A stretch of DNA of 64,000 nt from Sporothrix humicola (lineage: Eukaryota; Ascomycota; Sordariomycetes; Ophiostomatales; Ophiostomataceae): the NCBI GenBank assembly GCA_021396245.1, contig WNYE01000036.1, positions 336,274 to 400,273 on the forward strand, in the 5' to 3' direction. Below the pieces are notes generated by a model. It was not told the DNA's origin and searched no databases. It was given only the letters and a program-made list of their open reading frames with translations. A program made the position numbers and the translations under genes. How positions within the stretch are numbered: position 1 is the stretch's first letter; each line of letters starts with the position of its first letter. Positions 11,549 through 22,798 of this stretch are shown one piece after another.

Positions 11549-12799
11549 TTAGTTGTTGGGGCAGTCGGCCTGGATGTGGCCGGGCTGCTGGCACTTGTAG
11601 CAGATCTTCTCGCCAGAAGTCGAGGCCTTGGGGCAGTCGCGCGAGAAGTGGCCGGTCTCGCCACAGTTATAGCACTTGCTGCCGTTAACGCAATCGCCTG
11701 TGGTGATAGTTAGCACACTGTTTTTTTATGCCCATCAATACCAGACAAAACAGAAATACTTACGGGACATGTGGCCGACACCGCCGCAGGAGTAGCAGGT
11801 CTTGGCAGCACCGCCGTAGCCACCACCGTAGCCGCCGCCGCCGTACGAGTTGTTGTACGAGCTTTTGGGGCAGTTGCGGGCAATGTGGCCAACCTCGCCG
11901 CACTTGTAGCACTCAGCGCCGGACTGGCCGCTGGGGGCACCACCGGAGCTGGGGCAGTCACGCGAGATGTGACCAGCCTGGCCGCAGCGGTAGCACGTCT
12001 TGGTATCCTTAGGACCTTCCGGGCAGTCGCGGCTCATGTGGCCCTCATTGCCACAGTTGTAGCACTTAGCAGCGCCACGGTTGGGGCAGTCACGAGCCTG
12101 GTGGGTAGTGGCACCGCCTAGATAAGATCATTGTTAGACTCTGTTTCTCCACATGACATCTCAGTCAAGACACAAAGCAAAAATAGCCGAGTAGGGAAGG
12201 ATGGAGAGGATGAAGATCTGGGGGTGCCTGGAGCTTGTCCATTCACGTTCACGGCTCCATGGGTGAGGGCTTGGGGGATAGATGAAGGTGGGTAGAAGCC
12301 GCCAATAAAAAAGGCGTGAGGCCATCAAAGAGACCATCAAGGTTGCCAAAAAGGCATGCTTCGACCTCTTTTGGGAGTAGACTGGGATGCAGACAATTGC
12401 GTCTTGCTCGGGAACACCCGAAACTAGCACGATCCCTCAGATCTGGCATATTGATGATCGAGTATGGGGTAGATGGGCAACGGGTAATAAAAAGCAGCAT
12501 GGCACGCCAGATGTGTTTAAAGTGACGACAAAATGGGCCGTGATGGTGCAGTGACAGTAGTGATGTCAATGCATGACAGCAGCGCCGGGCCCCGCTAAGA
12601 GAGGGGAATGTCCGCTTTTAGTGTAGTACAGATTTTTTTTTCGTTTCTACTATGGCAGATAACGATTTTTTTCTGATTTGGAACAGTGCGATAAAGGGCA
12701 AGAATGCGAAAGCAATGCGAAAGAACAGCAAATGCACAACTTACAGCTGAAGCAAGCGCGGCCACCGCTCTGTTGACCCTGCTGACCCTGGTAATCCAT
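11549..12799 (-). CDS. GIS2: CCHC zinc-knuckle nucleic-acid-binding protein (CNBP/Gis2/Byr3 family)
   Basis: Three exons: 12799-12745, 12117-11764 and 11697-11549. Intron 1 is unusually long at 627 bases (12744-12118; CTAAC branch, TAG acceptor). Intron 2 is 66 bases (11763-11698; GCTAAC branch, CACAG acceptor). The product is about 185 residues and holds seven C-x2-C-x4-H-x4-C knuckles: CFSCGATTHQARDC, CYNCGNEGHMSRDC, CYRCGQAGHISRDC, CYKCGEVGHIARNC, CYSCGGVGHMSRDC, CYNCGETGHFSRDC and CYKCQQPGHIQADC. A Gly/Tyr-rich spacer separates the fourth and fifth. Family members bind single-stranded DNA or mRNA and promote translation. Both introns fall inside knuckles, which confirms the splice choices because each join restores a perfect knuckle. 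Confidence 0.95.
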
Positions 12800-15700
12800 T
12801 TTGAATGTTGGTGGGAAGGTGTGAAAAGGTGAAAGTTCGAAGAAAAATCGTTGAGTTGTAGAAAAGAACTGGTGTCTAGACGAAGCCTGTTAGCAGATGC
12901 AACCTGGCAAGCAGAAGCGAGAATGCGAGACCAATTGAGCTTCAAAGGAGGTAGGGATATAAAAGAGCAGTTTGAAGAGGAAGAGGGACGATTGCAAGAG
13001 GGAGAAACGCGTTCTTTGACACCTTCGTGAGATCTGACGCGGCGGCGAGAGGTTCAAAAAGTATCTCGATCGCGGCGAGGGGCGAGGGGCAAGGGGCAAT
13101 TGGAGGCGCAAAAGGGCAGAGAGACAAACAACAGACAATTGAGGACGATGTGATCGAGAACACAAAATGTCGTGATGCGTAGGGATTGGGTTGGTAGGGA
13201 GTACTCACCAAAAAGACGATTGTGTGTTTTTGTTGTTTTGGTGAAGATCAAGTTTGGAAGCAGAAGGGAGAGGCTCGAAAGTGGGAAGTGGATTTGTTGA
13301 AGGAGGGGCAACGGTTGAGATTTTATGGTTTGGTAAGATTTTTTCTCTTTTTTTAGTATTTATTTTTTGTCCCTAGTGGCGTTTTGCTGTCTGAAAACTC
13401 TTAGGGCTATGTTGGCAGAGGAAGTAGCGACTGTAGCGTAAGAATAAGGCACGAGCGAAGGGCGTTTGGGGAAGGCACGCGAAGACGAAGACTTGTGTTG
13501 TTGGCGTAAAAAAGGAAGGCACGAGGAAGGGAAAGAGAGACAAGAACAGGAAGGAGCAATCTTGGGCGACGTTGGGGAGGACTTTATGTAGGAAGGCACG
13601 ATGGGCAACAATAGGATCCACAAGACTTTGTGAGAAGTGAAGCAGAGGCAAGAGGCAAGAGAAGAATACTACAAGGTAAGGGCGAGGCAGGCCAAAAGCG
13701 ATAGTGAGGTCGTGCTTGCCAGAGGACATCAGACAACAAAAAGATACACAAAACATGCAACAACAAAGAATCGCATGCGCTCCTACAAAAAATTCTCCTC
13801 AGACGGCAAGGGTGAAAGAATGGCAAAGGCAACGCAGAGACCAATGGCATGGGACGGGGGTGTGATGGGTCGGACGGAGCGGGTGGGAGGGTGTGGAATG
13901 GCACCGCAGGGGAACCACAGACATGATCTCCGTGGGAACTCGTGCAGAAGAGAACGAGATGAAATCTGTAAGTCAAAAGCGCCAGAAGGGGGTGTGTGGG
14001 TAGATGTTGCGGGAGGGATGCCGCTCGAGCGTTGCGGAAGATGCATGCAACCTACTAACAAACTTACAAGACCAGCCAAGCAACATCTCAACAACCAAGC
14101 GAGGACGGTGCCGAGCTGAGGAAAAAACCCCCGGCAAGGCACAGAACCCGAAGCAGGGGACAGGTCTGGGCACCTCGACGAAGAAGCTTGACGAGGACGA
14201 GACGACGAGGCTGCAATTTGCGACGACAAGAAACTGGCAAAGACATAACCCATCGCTTTTTGTCGTGAGGCAGAGGAAGCCACAGGTGACTTGGGACGAG
14301 AGATGCTCGAAAGTCAAACTCCCCTGGTCCCTGTCGATGCCGCCCAGGCCTAGCAAAGCTGCGACTGCGAGACCCTCACGACACCCATGATCGCTCTTCT
14401 TTGCCTTCCACGACCCCTTCCATGACCCCTTCCATGCCCCTTCTACAACCCCTTTCTTGACGTCTTCTTTGACGTATCCCATTCCTGATCCTCGGCCACC
14501 CTGTTCAGGCGGCGCCGAAGCAACCCATCTATCGCCTGGATCAAACCGACGAGGGGTGTGGCGAAGAGCCATTTCCATTTCTGCCATCTCGGATCGAGAC
14601 CCCTAACTCGGCAGAGGCTGGCCCATTTTCTGGGCTCGTACTCCCAGATGGCAACAAAGAGAACCAACTTGCAAACAACTGCGAACATCCGTCTTCAGTG
14701 TTCTACTGTCCTTCTTTTTGGCCATCATACCAGCCGGCGATGCCCGTGCCTGCATACCCGCCATGCAAATATGTCGTTTGTACCATCTGGCCTTTCCATT
14801 TCTTTCTCATCTGGGGGCCTGTCGACAAATGGGATGCGCCTTTCGCCGGTCCAATGCCACACATTAATCTAATGTTGGACGCCACCTGCCACACAAGGAC
14901 GGTGGCCGGGTGGGCACAACAGCTTTGAGAACCATGGGTTCGGCTGTCTGACCGCGTGGGTGATATCGTGCGTTGGGGAGAAGCATGCAACGCATGCTGG
15001 CGATACGGCGGTGTTGGGAAAGGGCATTTCACTTTGTGCTCTTGTACTCTGCACATGGAGTCCATGGAGTACATGAATTGCTTCAAACCTCGCGAAAGGG
15101 AGACGGGGTGCTGCAGCATCTCCTCTGTCGTGCAACGGCCCACCAACGTTCTGCGCCTATTGGCCCTTGAGCGCTCTTGGCGAAGTTTCTGTCTTCCACC
15201 AGCGGCAGGCTCCTGATATGTCTTATTTTCTCCCATGCTATGAAGAAATTCGATGCATATCTCTTGAGCTCTCTTCAGCATTGTCGTTCTCTTTGGCTTT
15301 GCCTTTTTGGGTTCGGCTAACTTTGTCGACCCTCCCTTTACACTTCTCCGGCTTTAGGCAGCGGCTCGCGCTGCTCCGGCATTGTTCCCCGTCAAGCAAA
15401 CAAGATCCCACAGGTAAATTCCAAAACAGCATACCGGCGATATGCAGACCAGATGGGCCGGAGGAGAGGAAACGACAAATATCCATGAGCGGCCCATGAG
15501 CGGGCAACCGCGCACGAAACTGGAAGGGCGGCCAGAACATCATGACCAGGGTTGCTGTTCTCATGCATGTGAGAGACAGCCTCACCCGCATACCCAAAAA
15601 GCAAGGAGATGGCGGTCAGGGCCAGACAGGGCATGTGGTGTGCAATGCAGCTCACAATGCAGTGTGCAGAGCACAGCCAATTTTTTTCTTCTTCTTGCAA

Positions 15701-18526
15701 GTGGCGGTGACCTAGCAGATGCAAGGTCGGGTACGTTGCCCACACGCTGCTCTTGTTGGCTGTCATTGGCGAAGCTCTTGAACGACAATCGACAGAGTGG
15801 TCTCGTCTTGTGTGTTGGGTTTGCAAATCAGCCACAAGATGGAGCAACACCGCTCGAGATGTCGATGTTTCTGGATGGGAATTCTAGAAGCGGCCAGACT
15901 GACATCAGACAACGGGACAATTAAAATAACAACAGACGAGCCGCAAGTTTCAACCATGTCCCTTTTACCTTTGTCACCAGCCAGGTAAGCTATCATCTGG
16001 ATACCGCCACGTGCAGGTAAACACGGAAAAGAGGCAGAAGCCAAAAAGAGCCGCGCCTAATTATGCCGCCAGTTCCATGCTGGCGATCCCACGAACCGCC
16101 TGTTTTCCACGGCACGTTGCGACCGATGTATCTCTACAACAGGCCGAGACCAAGCGGCGTTTCTCCTCAGTCGCGAGGATCCTTCCATGGCGCTTCTTTC
16201 TCTCTCTGGAATTGCCAATTTCGCCCTATGTTCCTTCGTCTTTAGCCCTTCTTCGCCATGTTCCAAGTGTGCCAGTGACATCCCACACCCCCAATCATGT
16301 TCTGCTTCTGCCCCCCGTCGAACATGTCCCAGCGCAGCCTGATCTTCGGTGGGGTTCTTGTGTTTGCCCATGGTTAGCTTTGATGCTTGGATTGATGTGC
16401 CTTCTGGAATTCTTCTCTGCTTGTTAAGGCCCGGCTTGGCAGAATGTAGCAATTCTGCCTTGTCCCTTTTTGGGGGTGCTTCTGGAAGCCTTCTATGTTC
16501 GGCATTGTGTCATGTGCCATGCACGACCTGCCATGCTATGTCTTCTGGTCACTGAACATCATCTGGACATCTCCCCAGGCCTCCGTGTCGTTCTCTTTAC
16601 GAACTCGCTTCGGTTTGATTGACTGACCTGCGGCATGCTTTGCCTGGCCAGAAGACGATGGATCGGACGGTGTTTCTCTTGGCCAGATCTTGATGCATCT
16701 TGCTACTCCCCTGCCAATCTTTTCCCTTTTCTGATATCATTCTCGGCCACGCCTTGAACACATCCTCGTTGCATCTTCGTCCGGTTTTTCATGATCGCAG
16801 AAGTCTGTGGCTCATATCGTGTTTCTGTCTCTTGTTGCCCTATTTCGGCGGCGACGCCGCCTCGCCTTACCCTCAAACTGTCCCCACTCATTGTCTACTC
16901 ACACGATGCTGCTTGAACTACATTTGCTACAGCATCACTCTTGCGTGTGGATATAGGACAATCCTACCAAATCCATCCCCTTTTGGAACATTCGGCGGCC
17001 GTATCTGTCCGATCCACATGCGGCCCCTCCGACCTTGAGCCCAGCCAAGATGAGAAGTGTGAAAGTTCAGCCGACCATATATCGTGGCAGATACGAGAGT
17101 TGGCAGCCACCCGATCTGGGCATTGTCAGCCTCTGATCTTCCTTATTCTGCAAGTTGTGGTTCATGCCTTTTAATTTGAGTGAGAGGTTCGGCCATACGA
17201 GTCTGATCCCTAATCCAAGGTTGAGGTCGAGATGGAGGGACAACAAAATATCTCGACATGGCACTCCAACAGAAGGAAACCCGAGGATAGGGGGCAGTGG
17301 CCATTTGTTCGATTTTCTTCTTCTTCTTTTTTTTGGTGGAGAATTGATCACTCTAAAATACAACCCTTTGATAACTGATGGGATACGATGGGCCTGTAAG
17401 ACGATGACGAGCATCCAACACTTTCGACGACGATCACGGAGGACAGCCGTGGAGAGAGGAATGTCTACTGTGTCATCTGATTCTTGGCTCTCGAGGTGTC
17501 ATCCCAACGGGCCGCCACGCCGTTAAAATCTACACAAAAAGGGATCCTAATATGTACGACGTATTGACGACGATATTGAAGCAAGAATTGTCGTGCCATT
17601 GTTAACCAAGCCAGATCCAGGCCAAACAGGAGGAAGGATCGAGGAAGAAAGGACCTTTAAGGTTTACGACAAGGTCTGGGATGTTTCGGCAAGGACCCGA
17701 GATAAGCGCGGTCTGGCAAAACGATATCAAGGTGAGCATCATTTATATTTTTCGAAATTTAGAAACGACCGAGAGCCGTGAACACGAGTCTATGAAGCCC
17801 CTGTTGCTTCTAGTGCTACTATTTGCTTTTTCACGTCCCCACTGGCAAGCCCCCAGTTTCTTTATATGAAGCTGTATTGTTGACGATATGAGTGGGTAGG
17901 AACTTGTGCTGTAATACTGGCTGGCCCTGATGTGCACTCTTGAGTTTCAGGCTTGGAATACGTGGCCCTGCTTGGAGATTGAAAGACGGAGAAGCCGTGA
18001 TAAAGCTGTGGTTAAGGTGTAAGTTAAATCGGGAAAAGGTTAGGGGCTCCAGGGGTTCATCAAGCGAAACAGCACCAACCAAAATCTGGGGTGCTGTGAA
18101 AGAAGTGATAGACAGTGGCGACTTCCTTGAATCTTCAATGCATTTTTACGCAGTCTAATACAGGAAGAAGAGCCCTGAAAGGCGCTGAAAGGTCGAGAAT
18201 TCCAGGGTGTTGTAATTGCACGAAAGTGCTGTCACGTGTCTTGGCGCGTAAAGAACAGGGGCGTAAAACGCGGTTTGTGGTTTGGCAGGCGCGTTTTGCC
18301 CCACGCGTGTTTACAGTGCAGGCATGGCTACAGTGCACGACAGTATTACGACACATCTCGAGGGCAAAAATACGTCACAAATTCGACGACAAAGGTCTTT
18401 GTGACAACAAAAGTGAACGACAAGGCGAAAACCGAGACCAACGGCATTTCTTTACACAATCGACGGCATGGCTTCATAGTGAACCGAAACAGCACCGCAG
18501 CCCAAATAACTCGGCAGTCTACAACC
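12800..18526. other. Long gene-poor region (5.7 kb) between divergent genes
   Basis: It lies between the starts of the zinc-knuckle gene (-) and the Sae2 gene (+). The first 1.3 kb is purine-rich on the plus strand, meaning pyrimidine-rich for the minus-strand gene, and may be a long 5' leader or promoter. A small tandem repeat occurs at 14413-14436. The rest is unstructured to my eye. Frames up to about 200 codons (for example 13973-14587 and 14703-15281, minus) lack domain features, so I call no gene. Confidence 0.45.
14413..14436. repeat. 12-base tandem repeat (ACCCCTTCCATG x2, plus degenerate copies)
   Basis: Two exact copies of ACCCCTTCCATG are followed by two diverged copies up to about 14457. 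This is a small minisatellite-like tract in the gene-poor region. Confidence 0.7.
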
Positions 18527-21054
18527 ATGTCCGACGCAGTCCGTCTTGGGCGGCCAGCCTTGCTGGAGGCAATTGAGCGCGCCTTGGACGGAATGAACGA
18601 GAAAGTGGCAGCAGGTGAGTTGAGAGAGCTCAAGAAGCAGTATAGATTGACTATTGGGAAGATATACTGACGTTTCCCACCCTTGATATAGACTTCCGCA
18701 GACAAGACGACGAATGGCGACAAAAGTACGACAAGCTGCAGGACGAGTCGCAGGAAACACAAAGACGGATGGAGATTGAGATTAGCCAGCTGAAAGAGCA
18801 GGTTGAGTCTCTCAAGGCATCTCTCGGAAGATCCGATGCTGCAAAAGTCTCACGACCGGTAGACGCATCAGACAGCAGAAAGAACGAACAGACTGGTGAC
18901 AGCAAAGCCGATAACAATGGCGATTCACAAGAATATGAATATTCACACGAATATTCTCAAGAAAACCTCACCGGCCTCGTCGACGAGCTGCAGAGAGACC
19001 TCGAAAAGTCACATAGGCGAAACCATGTGATGCAAGCACAGCTTGACACAGTTGTGGCGCAGGCTCGAAAACGCAAGGAGGAGGTACAAGGATGGATTGC
19101 CTACGGTGAAAGCTTGGAACGCCAGGTGAAGTTGCTCGAGAAGAGGAAGAAGGACAGCCGTTCGCTCTCACCCACACTGCTCGATTCGGTGGAGCGCGTG
19201 CCCAAGCCAACATTGAGCGCCAGCTTCAGCTCATCTACTGCAACATCATTTTTGGGAAACCAGACAACAATCGAGGACAGCGAAGAAGAGCTCGATATTG
19301 ATTTTGAGCCTCGGCTGCCGGAGCTCCCGCTTCAAAAAGAAGCCAGCCAGAACGGCGACGACGACAACGACCCCGCAAATGACGAGGTTGTGCCCGAGTC
19401 TACCCAGGGCGACCCATCTTCCGATGCACCACAGCCTGATCTCCCTTCTTCTGGAGAAGCAAACTCGGACGAAAACGTTGGAGGCCGGGTGACGATTAAG
19501 AGCGAGCCATCCTCCGACGGCCCTGAGATTGTTTGGGAGAGAGTGACGAAGAAACCCAGGAGCGACAACCAGAGCTCAGATGGGCCCAAAAAGACACAAC
19601 CCCAGACACCCCGCTTCTTGCCCTCGGTCAAGCGAGAAAACTCCGACAACACACAACGGGCGCTGGGCCTGGCCTACTACAAGGAGTCACAAGAGAGCAT
19701 TGACCTCGACGAGGGCCAGCTTACAGTGCAGACGCCACGGAAGAGGCACCTGTCGTTTAAGAAACGGCAGCAGATGCTGATTGAGAGAGAGAGCGACGAG
19801 TCAAGCGAGGGTTTATCACAGGGCCAGCAAGACGATGAGCCGCAACCAAAGGCTGCCATAGCTGCCCCTCAACGACGGAGTGCACTCCAGAACGCCACAC
19901 CTACTACACCCCTGGCACCAATCTCTAGCAACATCCGCCGTGGCCTTAGAGAACAGGAGACGGACAAGGCCAAGGGCATGAAGTCTTTGAAGCGCGGTAT
20001 TGAATCGCTGACTGAAGACAACCGGCCCTACAGCTCACCCAATGGCACGTCGAAACGAACGGCCATGGAGCCGCCCAGCACAACAAGATCGACTCGTCTC
20101 AGCTCGTTGCTTAACTCGCGACCGTCTGATCCGAGCCCAGTCGCAACGCTGCCACGGCCTACGCCCTCGTCTGTCTCGCGATATCATGGCTCGACAGATA
20201 GTCCGATTGCTGGGTTGTTTGGCCGCCCACCACCTACGCGGAGACTGCCCCATTTGCGTGACGAAGATGGCACCTCTTCGCCTAAGACGCCTACTGCAAG
20301 TGCTGCAAGGCATGCCATCACACCGGCCACTGCCGTACGAAACGTTGGCACACCGGCAACAGCTGTACGAAAAAGGGGCACACCAGCAACAGCACGAAAT
20401 GTGTCTACTCCTGCGGCTGCCGTTCTGTCCACACCAACGACCAACCCCTTGACTGCCGCATTGTTGGCTGCCAAGGCTGAGAGCGCGGCCAAGAAAGCGG
20501 CATCTTCGTCCTCGGCATCTCCCCTCCGGAAGCGACCCGTCGAACGCCTCAAAATGGACGACTTCAAAATCAACCCGGCCTTCAACAACGGCGAGACCTT
20601 TGCCTACAACGAAGTCGTGCGCGGCCGCACTGACCGCGCCGGTCTTTCTGGCTGTACAGACCCGCAGTGCTGCGGCAAAGCTTTCCGCGGCATGGCCACT
20701 TCAGAACTCGACGCTGCTGGGCCTGGCCACATCCGTCGCTCGGAAAGTGTCGTGCTGATGGAGCGGCACCTGGGCGACAGCGCCTACACGCTGGCCCAGA
20801 TGTCGCCCGAAGAAAAGCGGGAACTGTGGCTCGAGGCGCGCACAAAAGAACTTGCCGACAAGTACGGCAAGCACCGCCACCGGTACCACCGGCGAGCATC
20901 GCCGCCCGGGTTTTGGGACACGGACTTTCCGACAACGCAAGACGAGGAGCACAACCGAGCCGAGGCGGAAAAGGTGGAGCGGATCACAGTCCAAGAGCGG
21001 TATCGGGAGGCCATGCGGTCTGGCGGCGGTCGATGGCTGTTCAGAGATGAGTAG
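18527..21054 (+). CDS. sae2: Sae2/Ctp1/CtIP-type DNA end-resection factor
   Basis: Two exons, 18527-18614 and 18692-21054, with a 77-base intron (GTGAGT donor, ACTGAC branch, ATAG acceptor). The join gives VAAD-FRRQDDEW. The protein is about 816 residues. Residues 1-125 are helical and rich in coiled-coil heptads, as expected for the tetramerisation region. The middle is long, acidic and Ser/Pro-rich, with many SQ, TP and SP sites. The last 150 residues are the conserved Sae2/Ctp1 C-terminal domain: CTDPQCCGKAF, then KHRHRYHRR and PPGFWDTDFPTTQ. Family members activate the Mre11 nuclease to clip DNA ends in break repair and meiosis and are switched on by CDK and ATM/ATR-type phosphorylation. 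The SP/TP and SQ sites fit that. The start is the first ATG in good context. Confidence 0.92.
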
Positions 21055-22798
21055 AGAGGGCAAGGAGTCGAGTTGGACAAGAAGTTTGAGTTCATATAAA
21101 GTACAAACAAGCATGGCAATGGCGTATATTTATTTTCTTTTGACGGGTTTTTTTCTCCATAGAATATTTTTAGGTTATCTAGCAAGCATGGCATTTGACA
21201 GCCCTGGACTTCCAGGGTTTGGGTAGCATAGCTTTCTTTTTGGCGTCTGTGATCTGAGTGCTGCATGCGTCGGCTGTTGCAAATCTGCACCTTGTCGACC
21301 CTGTCCTGCAAGCTGACCTGCATAAGTTGGCGGCTGCAGTGACTTCACTTGCAGTTCAACGGCGAGATAAAATTGACGTTTTCCTGATCATTGTCTTCTG
21401 TCACCTTTCTGTTCGCTTTTGTGCTTAGTTCAGTTGCTAGTAACATATAAAACGTCACCTTAATCTGTCAGTAATAGTGATATCATTCCCTGCATTTATT
21501 GTCTCAAAATCGTGTATCTCGTGAGTGGTGTTTGGTAAAACGGCGTCTGGTGTTGGGCAAGTGTTGAGTCGCGAGCTCCTGTGGGTCCTCTCTCAAGACA
21601 CTGCACGTGCACATTCCGGGATATGACCAATGAGATGGCAGCATTCTATTAGTCAGTAAAATGCGTCAAGCATGAGATTGCGCTAAGGTAAATTATTTTG
21701 TGGGGGCTAGTCGTCCGCCTAAGAAAAATCGAAAAATAGGGAAAACAGACCCAAAGACTGCGAAAGAATGGGAAGGAACGAATTGGAGTGCCCAAAACTA
21801 CGCGCAAATGCACCCAAAAACACACCAAAAACCTAATGAGACAGCACCTGCGAACGATGCCAGGCATTTCGTGACGGTCTTTCCTTCCCTTTCTCTCGCT
21901 CCTCCTTCCTCGGCCGGCTCTTTTTTATCCTCTTTCCCTATCACCATCCATCGAAGCTCGATTCTCCGCCTCGCCGAGTATCGTCCGTCTCCTTTCCTCT
22001 TTCCTCTCCTCCCCCTTTCTTCCTTTCTTTTTTTTCTTTCTTGACTGTCTTTTTTTCAACCATTTTCTTGTTTCGATTCTTTCCCCTGTGTGTTTTTGCT
22101 TGCTAGTTATTTCTTCTTGTCGCTCATTTCCCCTATTCGCGTTCTTTTTTTTCTACCCATCCTTGTCCCTGATATCGCGAGGGCAAGAAAAAGACGACAA
22201 CGACGAATCTCTTTGCTTCGACAAACGTCACCAACCCTCATCGCTCAATCATCCCGAGCCAGCTTGCGCCTCTATTGATCACCATCGTCTCCTAGAGCTG
22301 CTTGCGTTTCTTCGACTCGGTATTGTTTGATACAGTGCGATAAAGACCGCACCGCGCCACACTGTGACGCACCAAAAACCAACAGGCATAGCAGGCGTTC
22401 TGATTTCTTCCCCATCTGCTCTTTTTCACTTTTCTCAAGAGTCATCATCACTAGGGGCATTTTGGAATCTCGACCTTGTTTCTTCCATCGACCGATGCCC
22501 CATCGGTTTTCTTCCGCATCGTCGATTCCCCACGATATCGACTTTCGGCGACTTCGCGACTCTGACGCGAAATCCTTTTCCCATCACGAAACACGATCGC
22601 ACTCCGATCGCGCCATCGAGCTATCGCCATCTCCATCCCCACGCGACACACGCTCCTACCGCGCTCTCTTTCTCTCTGCCACACGCTTCGACTAGCCGCA
22701 GATAGAAACCATTTCCCCCCAGACCGCCTAGGCGCTTGCAGTTTTCATTGAAACTGTAGGCTTCCAGGCGACGCGAACACCTTTCCCACGCCGGCAAG
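21055..22798. promoter_or_regulatory. Sae2 3' flank and Ubp3 promoter/leader
   Basis: 1.7 kb without a gene. From about 21880 to 22170 the plus strand is strongly pyrimidine-rich, typical of the transcription-start region of highly expressed fungal genes. 22200-22798 is probably a long 5' UTR. Short upstream ATGs exist, but I cannot judge their use. Confidence 0.45.

Noticed and set aside
12118..12744. snoRNA in the long CNBP intron
   Set aside because: A TGATGA-like sequence is visible on the wrong strand, but no paired C/D boxes or H/ACA fold could be laid out.
13973..14587. 204-codon minus frame with repeated Trp-Lys-Gly-Ser
   Set aside because: The repeat comes from the 12-base tandem tract; no other protein feature.
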